Positions 19,445-27,848 are shown, counted from the stretch's first letter. The stretch is DNA of 64,000 nucleotides from Trichomonas vaginalis G3 (GCF_026262505.1 NC_067208.1:16749962-16813961), one strand, 5' to 3'. Notes: a model not told the origin generated them from the letters alone. Numbers and translations: made by a program.

Positions 19445-19478
19445 TTCTGTTCTTACAATAAAAATAAAAAATATTTTT
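19445..19478 (-). promoter_or_regulatory. Shared leader of the KilA-N gene cluster (third member)
   Basis: On the minus strand: AAAAATATTTTTTATTTTTA, then TTGTAAGAACAGAA and the ATG. Its near identity to the leader at 18247-18280 suggests a conserved promoter cassette. Confidence 0.5.
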
Positions 19479-19489
19479 GTGGCTTAACC

Positions 19490-19921
19490 GTCGGACATTG
19501 TCTTGAAACAGTACAAATATTGTCTTGAAACAGTACAAATATTGTTCTGAAGCAGTGCAAATATTGTCTTGAAACAGTGCAAATATTGTTCTGAAACAGT
19601 ACAAATATTGTTCTGAAAAAGTACAAATATTGTTCTGAAAAAGTACAAGTCTTGTTCTGAAAAAGTACAAGTCTTGTTCTGAAACAGAAAATTTTTCTCA
19701 CAAATTGAGAGCTTTTACGGGAAATTTGTTCTGAAAAAGTACAAGTATTGTTCTGAAAAAGTACAAGTATTGTTCTGAAACAGTACAAGTATTGCTCTGA
19801 AACAGTACAAGTATTGTTCTGAAAAAGTACAAATATTGTTCTGAAGCAGTGCAAATATTGTTCTGAAGCAGTGCAAATATTGTTCTGAAGCAGTGCAAAT
19901 ATTGTTCTGAAGCAGTGCAAT
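19490..19921. repeat. 21-bp minisatellite of about 20 units
   Basis: The unit GTACAAATATTGTTCTGAAA plus one base is repeated about 20 times with small changes, broken once near 19690-19730 by unrelated sequence. Because 21 is a multiple of three, long open frames run through it on the minus strand, but they are low-complexity and probably not genes. It lies between the leader of the KilA-N gene and the 3' end of the 286-aa gene. Confidence 0.85.
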
Positions 19922-19940
19922 GGACAACATCGAGCCACAT

Positions 19941-20801
19941 TCAATACTTTTTCAGCACTTCTCCGTAGTTGTATATGAAAGACAATTCGAGATAAAAGTC
20001 ATAGTACAATGGTATAATATGCTGCACACCGTTTGTTGTGAACCAAACTTGAAAGTCAGAGAAACTGTTACTAGGTGGTTCGTAGAATTTAGAGGTAAGG
20101 TCATAAAAGTCCTTACCAATACAAAGAAAACTGTTGTTGCTTGAACTGAAACTTGCATGACACATGACATTTTGAGGGTCGAACACGTTTCTATAAACTG
20201 TCAAATCTGCTGGTGGACGTATAAATTTAAACGGACCGTCAGGTGGCAATGGTTCGTTCTGGTTTAGTAACCGAAGAAATTGTGCCCAAGAACGTTTGTC
20301 TACTTCCCAAAATAAAAACTGTGTACTTCTTGGAGGGTTAATTTCAATCCTTTGAAATGAAACGGTGGAATTCATCTTGTTGTATTCTAGTTTTAGATAG
20401 TATGTTCCATTTAGTAAAGAGTCGTATTTTTCTTGAAATTCCCAGTAGTATTTGTTTATTTGAGTTTGAAAGTCATTTAGAGTTTTCTCAAGACTTTCGT
20501 CTGAACGAATTGTAAAGATTCTCATTTCGTCAAATTTGTCTATTAGACCATCAGAACCTTTATATTGCCCATGAAAATATACTGCGAACATAAATGCGTT
20601 AGTTCTTTTTGAAAACAAAACTCTTCTAAATCCTATTGCCTTTGCATCTGAAGGACTTTGAAGCCAACGAATTGGATAGTCAAACCTGTATACTCGGGAT
20701 GAAATTTCTTCATCTGATATAGTCCTGCCAGCGTTTGTAAAGATATAGTCTAACGGTTTTGTATCTGCTACTTTTGTTCTTTGTTTTTCAACCTGAAGCA
20801 T
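19941..20801 (-). CDS. Element-specific 286-aa protein, paralogue of the 282-aa protein
   Basis: It shares with the 282-aa protein (252-1100, 25416-26264) the blocks TKPLD, YRFDYPIRWL, KAIGFRR, HASFSSSNNSFLC, PPSNSFSDFQVWFTT and YLELSFIYNY, roughly 40 percent identity by eye, and has nearly the same length. Copy B therefore carries two diverged paralogues, one on each strand. Function unknown. The frame looks whole. Confidence 0.8.
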   Translation of the reverse strand: MLQVEKQRTKVADTKPLDYIFTNAGRTISDEEISSRVYRFDYPIRWLQSPSDAKAIGFRRVLFSKRTNAFMFAVYFHGQYKGSDGLIDKFDEMRIFTIRSDESLEKTLNDFQTQINKYYWEFQEKYDSLLNGTYYLKLEYNKMNSTVSFQRIEINPPRSTQFLFWEVDKRSWAQFLRLLNQNEPLPPDGPFKFIRPPADLTVYRNVFDPQNVMCHASFSSSNNSFLCIGKDFYDLTSKFYEPPSNSFSDFQVWFTTNGVQHIIPLYYDFYLELSFIYNYGEVLKKY

Positions 20802-20837
20802 TTCATATATGTAAAAATATACTGTTTTAAAAACGTT

Positions 20838-21422
20838 TTAAAATGGTATGCCATATAGCTTCTTGAATTTGTTAAGATATAGTCTAACGTATTTTCCATC
20901 TGTATCTCTAGCGTTTACATAAGCATAGCCCGCCTTAGTAAAACATACTTGTAATTTCCTATAGTTTACGCCGGTATAAAAGTAGAAAGAGTCTTGTTCT
21001 TCGCTATAGTAGTAAAACTCAAACGTATGCTTGCCATAGTCTGTAATTTCAATTGTTTCATCTTCTAGTTCGTCGACAAATTCGAATACAATATCTCCAA
21101 ATTTGCCTTTGTTCTTATTGTTTTCAGAACGAGTGACCCAACGTAAGTTTTCAAGTCTATTGTCGTTTCTTATACGGTTTATATGGTCTACAAAAGGTAA
21201 ATTGTTAGGGTTCGGTATAAAATGAGTTGCAATGACAACATGTTTAAAATAGTGTTTTCCACCCATCTTCATAACAGCATATCCGTTATTTCGCTCCCAT
21301 TCGCTTAAAACTCTTTTTGTCTTTTTGTTTCTGACTTCAAATGACTCACAACAGTGAATTTCATATTTCTCATCTAACAAACAAGTTTCCCAACGGTCTT
21401 CTCCAACAAACTCAGCGTACAT
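20838..21422 (-). CDS. HNH homing-type endonuclease (NUMOD4-HNH_3 style)
   Basis: A 194-aa protein. The HNH core is the block HVVIATHFIPNPNN, then FVDHINRIRNDNRLENLRWV, then TRSENNKNK, the classical layout of phage and viral HNH_3 endonucleases. The N-terminal part before it resembles a NUMOD4-type module. The C-terminal half is beta-rich and may be a DNA-recognition repeat. Such enzymes cut DNA and promote spread of their own gene. A short partial duplicate lies just upstream (21455-21560). The frame looks whole. Confidence 0.8.
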   Translation of the reverse strand: MYAEFVGEDRWETCLLDEKYEIHCCESFEVRNKKTKRVLSEWERNNGYAVMKMGGKHYFKHVVIATHFIPNPNNLPFVDHINRIRNDNRLENLRWVTRSENNKNKGKFGDIVFEFVDELEDETIEITDYGKHTFEFYYYSEEQDSFYFYTGVNYRKLQVCFTKAGYAYVNARDTDGKYVRLYLNKFKKLYGIPF

Positions 21423-21454
21423 TTCAAATAAAATAAAAAAATATATTTTTTAAA

Positions 21455-21565
21455 AATATTTTGTTTTAAATGGTATGCCATTTCATATTTCTCATCTAAC
21501 AAACAAGTTTCCCAACGGTCTTCTCCAACAAAACTCAGCGTACAGTTCAAATAAAAATAAAAAAA
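21455..21565 (-). repeat. Short partial duplicate of the HNH gene ends
   Basis: About 100 bases that repeat sequence from both ends of the HNH gene and its leader (compare 20835-20855 and 21357-21445). It looks like the trace of a tandem duplication of the gene. Confidence 0.75.
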
Positions 21566-21576
21566 TATTTTTTTCT

Positions 21577-22161
21577 TTACTTTACATAACCGCCTGCTGC
21601 CATAAGTCTTTGACGCCAACCCATACCAGCTAATGAAGGTTGACTTGGTTTAGTTTGGAAACTAAACTTTGGTTTTGGTTTATCTTCAGTTTTTGGCTCA
21701 CCTTCTTCTATCGGTTTTTCGTCACTTTTCGGTTCACCTGACTTTACTTCACTTGCAGGTATGGTTGTGTCGTCAACATCTTCATAAATATCATATGCCA
21801 TCTGTTTTTGTTTTCCTTTCAACTTTTTGTGTTTGTTGTAAAGTTTAGAATATTTCGACTCTAAGTCAATGAGATGTTCTATAATGAACTGTTGATCGGT
21901 GAAGTAAACTTTTCCATCTGTTGTCTCGAAAGCTCCTTCAGACTTCAATATTTTATTTGTGAGAGTCTGTTTCTTTTTTGAGATACTAGCCGTTCCATTT
22001 CTATGAAAAGTGACTTTGTAGTTAGGGTTTGTATTTCCAGACCTGGCACTTTCTATTATTGAATTTTTCTCTTCATCTGTAAGTTCTTTGACAGGTTTTG
22101 ACAATGGTTCTGAACTTTTTGTTTGTGGTGTCAAATCTACCGTTTCAACTTCTTCGGTCAT
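21577..22161 (-). CDS. 194-aa hydrophilic protein of unknown function
   Basis: The family is not recognised. There are charged low-complexity ends, and a central part (about residues 45-120) with KVTFHRNGTASISKKKQTLT and then helical sequence. The C-terminal tail is rich in P, K, E and S and ends RQRLMAAGGYVK. It lies in the minus-strand cluster with the 50-aa and 133-aa genes upstream of the integrase. A virion role is possible from context only. Confidence 0.6.
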   Translation of the reverse strand: MTEEVETVDLTPQTKSSEPLSKPVKELTDEEKNSIIESARSGNTNPNYKVTFHRNGTASISKKKQTLTNKILKSEGAFETTDGKVYFTDQQFIIEHLIDLESKYSKLYNKHKKLKGKQKQMAYDIYEDVDDTTIPASEVKSGEPKSDEKPIEEGEPKTEDKPKPKFSFQTKPSQPSLAGMGWRQRLMAAGGYVK

Positions 22162-22180
22162 TTCATCTCAGTAAAAAATT

Positions 22181-22333
22181 TTAGTTTGGTTTGTTTTCAA
22201 CTGGTTGTTTAGGTTTTTTAAGTCGGTCTAAAACTTCCTGAGGTATAGGAAGAACTTGACAAACACGTTGTGTAACTGCTGGAAGTCGACAAATCCATCT
22301 TGAACCCATTTGTCTCAATGCTGTATTGTTCAT
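22181..22333 (-). CDS. 50-aa basic protein
   Basis: A short gene read directly: it starts MNNTALRQMGSRWICRLP and ends in a lysine/proline-rich tail. The start codon follows the same bases (TTTTTTACTGAGATGAA) that precede the 194-aa gene starting at 22161, so both probably use one type of start signal. Function unknown. Confidence 0.5.
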   Translation of the reverse strand: MNNTALRQMGSRWICRLPAVTQRVCQVLPIPQEVLDRLKKPKQPVENKPN

Positions 22334-22352
22334 TTCATCTCAGTAAAAAACT

Positions 22353-22754
22353 TTACATTCCCCAAGTTTGAGGTGGTTGCGGTTGGTTATTGTTTACCCA
22401 CTGTTGTGCATGGTTATATCCTCTGTTAAAGAATCTTTCACCTTGGTCCATATAGTGTCCTGCTTGGTTATAGTAGTCATTTGCTTTGTTATAATAGTTT
22501 CCTGCTTGTCTTCCTACATTGTCCATCCATCCTTGAACTTTTCCTCTTGTTTCAGGATTTGGAATAAGATTTGCTGCATCTCGTGCTACATCCCAACCTT
22601 TCTGTACAGTTTGTATAATAGGTTGTGCTTTCTCTTTAAGTATACCTAATGTACTCAAAATCTTCCTTCCAATTCCAAATGCACCTCTGGCTATTGTTCC
22701 CACTGCGGGCAAAAATCTGGATGCAACTCCTGCTAATGCGCCAAATAAACCCAT
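22353..22754 (-). CDS. 133-aa amphipathic Gly/Ala-rich protein
   Basis: The N-terminus MGLFGALAGVASRFLPAVG is hydrophobic and glycine/alanine-rich, followed by a basic amphipathic part and a Tyr/Asn/Gln-rich tail with repeats of the type YYNKANDYYNQAGHY. It resembles membrane-active minor virion proteins of double jelly-roll viruses in style. It is divergent from the integrase gene with 16 bases between start codons, so one small region drives both. Confidence 0.6.
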   Translation of the reverse strand: MGLFGALAGVASRFLPAVGTIARGAFGIGRKILSTLGILKEKAQPIIQTVQKGWDVARDAANLIPNPETRGKVQGWMDNVGRQAGNYYNKANDYYNQAGHYMDQGERFFNRGYNHAQQWVNNNQPQPPQTWGM

Positions 22755-22770
22755 TTCTTATGGGGTAAAA

Positions 22771-23730
22771 ATGACGAATCCAAACAAGGACCCGTATGTT
22801 TCTAAAGCAACAAAGAAAGCACTCATGGTAAAAATCTTTAGTTCAACACCAAATGCTTGGTTTATGGATATCTTGGAAAACATTCCGAGGTATAGAGAAG
22901 ATGGACCACCATACTGGCTAATATTTGTCGGTCAAAACACAAGATACTGTGAAGCCATACCATTACAGTCCAAAAATATTTTAGATGTGAAAACTGCTTT
23001 GACAATATTCGTTGACAAATACCATCCAACAAAACTGACATCTGACTGTGAAAGTTCTTTCAAATCAGATGATGTAAAAAACTATCTGCGTTCAAAAAAT
23101 GTAAACCAATATTTCATTGTCGACCAAAACCATTCTGCTCTTGGTGTCATTGACAGTTGTATAAAAATCTTAAGAGACTTAAATCAACCACAAGGTGGTG
23201 AGGTAGATGAAATGTCATATGACGACAAATATAGACATTTCTCCCAGGCAAAGATGAGACAAGTTTTAAATATTTACAATAGCCGTAAACAAAAAGGTTT
23301 GGGAAACCACTCCCCCGAAGAAATGAAAAACAACCCCGACTTAGAGAAAGACTATATATTTAATAGTTTAGTCAAAAGAGACAAACAAGAAAGAATGCCA
23401 GGCTTCAAACTTAAGAAAGGTGACAAAGTAAAAATAGAAATACCTAAACGCGACCCATATGAAAATACTATTGACTATGACAACAATGGGAACTCGACAG
23501 GTACTCACATTCGTGTTCGTAAAAATAGAAGAAAGTATACAAGAGAATATTATGAAGTTTTAGGCAAACATGGCAAAATGTACAGACTGCAAGCAGAAGA
23601 TAAAACGACTATTGTCAGACCTCGTTTCAAACTTGTCAAAGTTCAAGGTGGTATACTTTCAAAAACAGTTCCTAACAAATATAAGACAACTCCTGACGAA
23701 TATGCTAAAGAAGTTGAAAATGACGACTAA
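22771..23730 (+). CDS. rve-type (retroviral-like) integrase
   Basis: A 319-aa DDE integrase of the rve family that inserts the element into host DNA. Acidic residues are at 33 (FMDIL), 92 (LTSDCESS) and 128 (GVIDSC), the last two spaced by 35 residues as in the family, with NHSALGVID matching the usual block before the third acidic residue. The C-terminal part is basic and beta-rich (residues about 225-310), suitable for DNA binding. It overlaps the tail-fibre gene by 4 bases at the 3' end. The 5-bp target duplication of copy B fits such an enzyme. The frame is open throughout. Confidence 0.85.
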   Translation: MTNPNKDPYVSKATKKALMVKIFSSTPNAWFMDILENIPRYREDGPPYWLIFVGQNTRYCEAIPLQSKNILDVKTALTIFVDKYHPTKLTSDCESSFKSDDVKNYLRSKNVNQYFIVDQNHSALGVIDSCIKILRDLNQPQGGEVDEMSYDDKYRHFSQAKMRQVLNIYNSRKQKGLGNHSPEEMKNNPDLEKDYIFNSLVKRDKQERMPGFKLKKGDKVKIEIPKRDPYENTIDYDNNGNSTGTHIRVRKNRRKYTREYYEVLGKHGKMYRLQAEDKTTIVRPRFKLVKVQGGILSKTVPNKYKTTPDEYAKEVENDD

Positions 23731-25397
23731 GCAATTCTATACCATGCGAATACAGTCATGTAAGGTGGCATGTATTCTTTACTTTGTCCCGTTGTTTGCG
23801 TATATCCTGAAACGAAATGTGTATGGTTTCCTTCTCCCTGAGTGTCACTCCAGTAACAATTTATAGCAAACTTAACGTCGTCTTTAACATCATATCCTTT
23901 ACCTTTTGTCATTCCTGACCAATCCCAATATCTATGCTTATGCCAACCTGCTTGAGATGTACTTAAATCTATGTAGTGACTGTGCGCAGGTAAGTTTTCA
24001 CCTGAAATCGTTTTACTTCCACCTGTTTCCTTTGAAGAGTTTGCACAATACAAAAACCTGTCGACTATTTGTTCCCATGCACCAACACCAAACATTACTT
24101 GAGGACCTTCTGCTTCCATTGACGTATAAATAGAACCTACTGGGTTCATTAAATCAAACATATGAGATATTATAGGATTGTCTCTTTTGAACTTAAAATA
24201 TAGTGCAACTATTTCAGGTTTCTTCTGGTTTGTGTCAGAATATTTTTTATAATATAATCTTATGTTTTCAGGGTAGGTAAAGTCTTGACTATAATATTTA
24301 TTTCTGTCATCTTCATAATAGTATACTATTCTCGTTTTTTCTATTGCATTATATCTTTTATATCTATAATAATCTAAATATAATGTTAGCTTTTGTTCAT
24401 CTACATGTGGTGTTCTGACGTCATCTCCATAGTCATAATAATATGGTGCTGGAGCTGGGTCAGGCAATGTCATATCTGCCATTTCATAAACTCTTAAATA
24501 TTTCTTTTGTTCGTCTCCATATAAGTTTAAGTAGCAGTTGTTGTCTAATGGAACTTTAACTTGTGTACCATCATTCTTTTTATAGCTTACATACATTTCA
24601 TTGTTATTTTTCGGAATGAGTTTACACCGTGTACCATTTTCTAAGGACTGTACCAACTGCCATCTAAAATATTTGTTTTCTTCATTGACAGAAAAGTCAC
24701 CAACAATAGTTTCAATATTTTTTGTTCCTAGCAAACTTTGGTATATTTCATTGACATATGTTTTATCTGCTTTATTTTCAAGGCTAACGTTTAAGTCTGT
24801 TATTTCAGAAGATGTATGTGTATGTCCAACGGCACTTTTCCTGTTTAAGGTTTCTTGTAAGTTTGTAATATTTGCAATGGTATGTGTATGTCCAACGGCA
24901 CTTTTACTGTTTAAGGTTTCTTGTAAGTCTGTTATTTCAGATATAGAATGTGTATGAGTCTTTTTAGAATATTCGTTTTCAGCTCTCGTCACTTCACTTG
25001 ACATTTTATTGTCAACATATGTTTTGTCTGCTAGTTCAGGATGAGTATGTTCTTTTGTTGCATATGTTGCATCTGCTCTTTCTTCTTCTTTTGCTATTGC
25101 ATCGTCTACATATTCTTTGTCAGCTTTGTTGCCAACATCTGCTTTCAAAAGAAGTTCATTTATAGGTTTCTCGTTTAAAGTTCCTTTTGTTGGATTTATA
25201 CAGACAGTATGGTTCTTATTGTCTTGAAACAGAAACTCATCTGTCATTGGGTTTAATGTCAGTTTTAAGTTTCCTTCTTTCAATGACTCAGATATCTTAG
25301 AATAGTTTGAAAAGTTTGTTGTGTTCTTATTTAGAGCTTGTATAATGAGTTGTCGGTTGTGTTGTATTTCTCTCATAGACGCTGTTTCATTTGACAT
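23727..25397 (-). CDS. Phage-like tail-fibre / receptor-binding protein
   Basis: A 556-aa protein with a phage tail-fibre layout. Residues about 85-220 hold repeats joining KADK.YVD and GHTHT..EITDL modules (two nearly identical, GHTHTIANITNLQETL and HTHSISEITDLQETL), which in phage fibres form trimeric triple-beta shafts. The C-terminus has NPVGSIYTSM, WEQIVDRFLY, GENLPAHSHY, EGNHTHF and PPYMTVFAWYRIA, the tail-collar/baseplate tip signature of Caudovirales short fibres. The likely role is attachment to a host surface. It is divergent from the 282-aa gene with 18 bases between ATGs. The gene is nearly identical over at least 85 bases to the one at the right edge of the window in copy C. Confidence 0.85.
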   Translation of the reverse strand: MSNETASMREIQHNRQLIIQALNKNTTNFSNYSKISESLKEGNLKLTLNPMTDEFLFQDNKNHTVCINPTKGTLNEKPINELLLKADVGNKADKEYVDDAIAKEEERADATYATKEHTHPELADKTYVDNKMSSEVTRAENEYSKKTHTHSISEITDLQETLNSKSAVGHTHTIANITNLQETLNRKSAVGHTHTSSEITDLNVSLENKADKTYVNEIYQSLLGTKNIETIVGDFSVNEENKYFRWQLVQSLENGTRCKLIPKNNNEMYVSYKKNDGTQVKVPLDNNCYLNLYGDEQKKYLRVYEMADMTLPDPAPAPYYYDYGDDVRTPHVDEQKLTLYLDYYRYKRYNAIEKTRIVYYYEDDRNKYYSQDFTYPENIRLYYKKYSDTNQKKPEIVALYFKFKRDNPIISHMFDLMNPVGSIYTSMEAEGPQVMFGVGAWEQIVDRFLYCANSSKETGGSKTISGENLPAHSHYIDLSTSQAGWHKHRYWDWSGMTKGKGYDVKDDVKFAINCYWSDTQGEGNHTHFVSGYTQTTGQSKEYMPPYMTVFAWYRIA

Positions 25398-25415
25398 TTT
25401 TATTCTAGATAAAAT

Positions 25416-26264
25416 ATGCTTTCAATAGAAAAAGAAAATTCAAGAGTTGCTACAACTAAACCATTAGATGAACTTTTTACGAATGTCGGTCAAAAGTTTG
25501 AGACAGAGACCGTAAAGCATGAAGGCTATCGTTTTGACTACCCGTTAAGATGGTTAAGAGACCCATCTGTCACAAAAGCTATTGGCTTTCGTAGAATGAA
25601 GTTCATTTCAGAAGCCATACATGGTTTCCCATTTACGGTCGGTTTTGAAGTTCGATACTATAACAAAGAAAAACGTATGTATGAGAAATTTGAACAGGGA
25701 AAACTTTTACAAGTGAATTTGCTTGTAAACTTAGAAACAACTCTTCAAGCTTTTCAAGAAAAAATAAACGATATCTATATCGAATATGCAAACCAGTTTA
25801 ACATTGACGAAGGAGAGTACCATCTCGATATTATATATGACAGGAAAAATGCAACTGTTAAATTCAATAAAATAGAAGACCTTGGAGAAAACGTTTATAT
25901 TTCTACAAAATATAACAACTTGGCATGGCATAGATTTTTGAGGATGTTAAATCAGCCTGCATGGTATCCAGTACACCCGGACTATTATGAAGTCTCAAAC
26001 CCTAATGGAACATATGAAAATGTTTTCGACTCTGACGCTATTATAGTTCATGCTTCATTTTCTGGTGCACAAAACTCTTTTTTATGCTTGGCAAATGACT
26101 TTTACGAAAAACCTACAAAGCTATATGAACCGCCGAGTGGAAGTATTTCAGACTTTCAAGTATGGTTTACAACAGATGGAAGAAAGAGAATAGTTCCATT
26201 ATACCATGCGTTTTACTTAGAACTTAGTTTCATATACAACTACTATCGAACGGTAAAAATATAA
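25416..26264 (+). CDS. Element-specific 282-aa protein (copy B)
   Basis: This is the copy B version of the gene at 252-1100, same length and nearly identical, with some scattered amino-acid changes concentrated between residues 95 and 200. It is a paralogue of the 286-aa gene at 19941-20801. Its place beside the tail-fibre gene is kept in both copies. Function unknown. The frame is whole. Confidence 0.8.
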   Translation: MLSIEKENSRVATTKPLDELFTNVGQKFETETVKHEGYRFDYPLRWLRDPSVTKAIGFRRMKFISEAIHGFPFTVGFEVRYYNKEKRMYEKFEQGKLLQVNLLVNLETTLQAFQEKINDIYIEYANQFNIDEGEYHLDIIYDRKNATVKFNKIEDLGENVYISTKYNNLAWHRFLRMLNQPAWYPVHPDYYEVSNPNGTYENVFDSDAIIVHASFSGAQNSFLCLANDFYEKPTKLYEPPSGSISDFQVWFTTDGRKRIVPLYHAFYLELSFIYNYYRTVKI

Positions 26265-26266
26265 TT

Positions 26267-26509
26267 TTAATACGGTTGAGGTGTTGGATTTGGTTGCCAA
26301 CTAGACTGTGGTGCAGGTTCAGGCTGTTGTATAACAGGAGCTTGTTCTTCTGGTTCAGGGTCTTTAGGTATAATACCAACGAACTGACCTACTCTTTTAC
26401 CAATATTTTTGACTCCGTTCCAAATTCCTCTTCCTACGGTTTATATTCCATTCCATATACCTCTTCCAACATTTCGAAAGAAGTTTCCTATTCTTCCAAA
26501 GAAACCCAT
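26267..26509 (-). pseudogene. Small amphipathic protein, copy B version, broken
   Basis: It corresponds to 1104-1346 in copy A, with the same leader and the same Pro/Glu/Gln-rich end. Broken in this copy. Confidence 0.65.
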
Positions 26510-26527
26510 TTTACTATATGTAAAAAT

Positions 26528-26890
26528 CTAATGTCCGCCTAGTCTCTTACGTTTCCTTCTGAGTTCCATAGCATTTTTTAACTGGAGCTCATACATTCTA
26601 TTTCTCCTCTGGTAGAAAACATACTCTGGGTCAACTCCTGTGTTCGCGTCATCTGCATAGAGTTGTTTATATCCCACTTCAGGGTTTGTATAAAACTCTT
26701 TCCATCTCATATTTGCATACCATGGTGGCAAACCTAACGCAGCGTCATTTGACATGGCAGTTTGCATTTGTACATCTGTTGGCACTTGACCATAGTTTGC
26801 CATTGCAGTTTGTATTCTAACTTCATTTGGAATATTCTCTGGGTTTGGTTGTCCAGGTTGCTGTGCATTCGCTAAGTTCTGTGCGTCCAT
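26528..26890 (-). CDS. Small proline/glutamine-rich element protein (copy B)
   Basis: A 120-aa counterpart of 1376-1726, ending in a strongly basic tail (ELRRKRKRLGGH) that suggests nucleic-acid or capsid-interior binding. It lies in the same minus-strand cluster as the small amphipathic, small membrane and methylase genes. Function unknown. Confidence 0.65.
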   Translation of the reverse strand: MDAQNLANAQQPGQPNPENIPNEVRIQTAMANYGQVPTDVQMQTAMSNDAALGLPPWYANMRWKEFYTNPEVGYKQLYADDANTGVDPEYVFYQRRNRMYELQLKNAMELRRKRKRLGGH

Positions 26891-26913
26891 TTAATATTAG
26901 ATAAAAATATCTC

Positions 26914-27045
26914 TTACGAGTACATATACTGGACATTTGCAGGCATTGGTTCATCTTCATATTCTCTGTACTTTTCTGCCACGTCAAATAAATAAATGAC
27001 ACAATGGAAAAAACCTAAAACAAGTAGTCCTATTTCAAACCACAT
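26914..27045 (-). CDS. 43-aa single-pass membrane protein (copy B)
   Basis: Same length and nearly the same sequence as 1750-1881: a hydrophobic N-terminal segment then an acidic tail. It overlaps the methylase 3' end by 16 bases. Conservation in both copies supports a real gene. Confidence 0.6.
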   Translation of the reverse strand: MWFEIGLLVLGFFHCVIYLFDVAEKYREYEDEPMPANVQYMYS

Positions 27046-27848
27046 TTACTTACTAATAAAATTTCTTTGTTATGACACTTTCTCCAGTTTATAGGACCTC
27101 TCTCATATTCTATCTTGTCATATCTAAACTCATAGTCATGTATGTCCTCTAACCATCTCATAACGGTTTCCAAACCACTTTTATCGGATGTAAAGTAAAA
27201 GCATGGATGGTTATGTAAAACGTCTAAAGTTTCTAAAGAGTCTCTCAAAGTCCAGTCTACTTGGTATTGAAAATCCCATGTGTTATAGAACGGTGGGTCC
27301 ACTATAAAGAAAACATTTTCCTTGTCTTTATATTTTTCATACAACTCTGTCCAATGACATCTCACAAACTCTATACCCTCAATATATTTTTCTATGTCCT
27401 CTTTGAAAACATTTGTATAGTTAAGATATAAAACTTTTGACATAAGTGTTTCAATGTCATGAACTCTTATAGCACCACTATATAATAGTCTAGCAGATAT
27501 ACTATTCCAGTCTATATATTCTGCTTTTTTCAAAACCTCTCTCACAATATTTTTCTTATCTAATGGTATACGTTCCATCTTACCTATAGGTATCTTTTCT
27601 TTTAACTCTTTCAATATATTGTTTGTGTCTGGTATATGTTTGAGACGGTCCATATAGTTGTCGAAGTCATTGCATATAATCTTTGAGTCTGGGAATATTA
27701 TATGGCACAAATGGGATATATAGAAACTTCCACCGAACAAATCTACAAATGTTAGACCATTCGGTAGTTTCTTAAGTTCTCTCAATAGAATATCTTTACA
27801 TCTACTCTTATTTCCAAAGAACGGTAACGGTGGTTTTGTAAAATTCAT
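27030..27848 (-). CDS. DNA adenine N6-methyltransferase
   Basis: A 272-aa protein of the Dam-like class (MethyltransfD12 type). Motifs in order: the N-terminal PPLPFFGNKSR; the S-adenosylmethionine-binding FVDLFGGSF at about residues 34-42; IICNDFD; the helical target domain in the middle; and the catalytic VDPPFYNTWDF at about 185-195. The length suits the family. It would methylate adenine in element DNA, perhaps to mark it or shield it from cutting; the element also encodes an HNH nuclease. It is the last gene before the right end. The frame is whole. Confidence 0.88.
   Translation of the reverse strand: MNFTKPPLPFFGNKSRCKDILLRELKKLPNGLTFVDLFGGSFYISHLCHIIFPDSKIICNDFDNYMDRLKHIPDTNNILKELKEKIPIGKMERIPLDKKNIVREVLKKAEYIDWNSISARLLYSGAIRVHDIETLMSKVLYLNYTNVFKEDIEKYIEGIEFVRCHWTELYEKYKDKENVFFIVDPPFYNTWDFQYQVDWTLRDSLETLDVLHNHPCFYFTSDKSGLETVMRWLEDIHDYEFRYDKIEYERGPINWRKCHNKEILLVSKCGLK

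Noticed and set aside
19453-19944. Minus-strand open frames of 70-163 residues rich in EQYLYCFRTI
   Set aside because: They are translations of the 21-bp minisatellite, open in more than one frame because 21 is a multiple of three.
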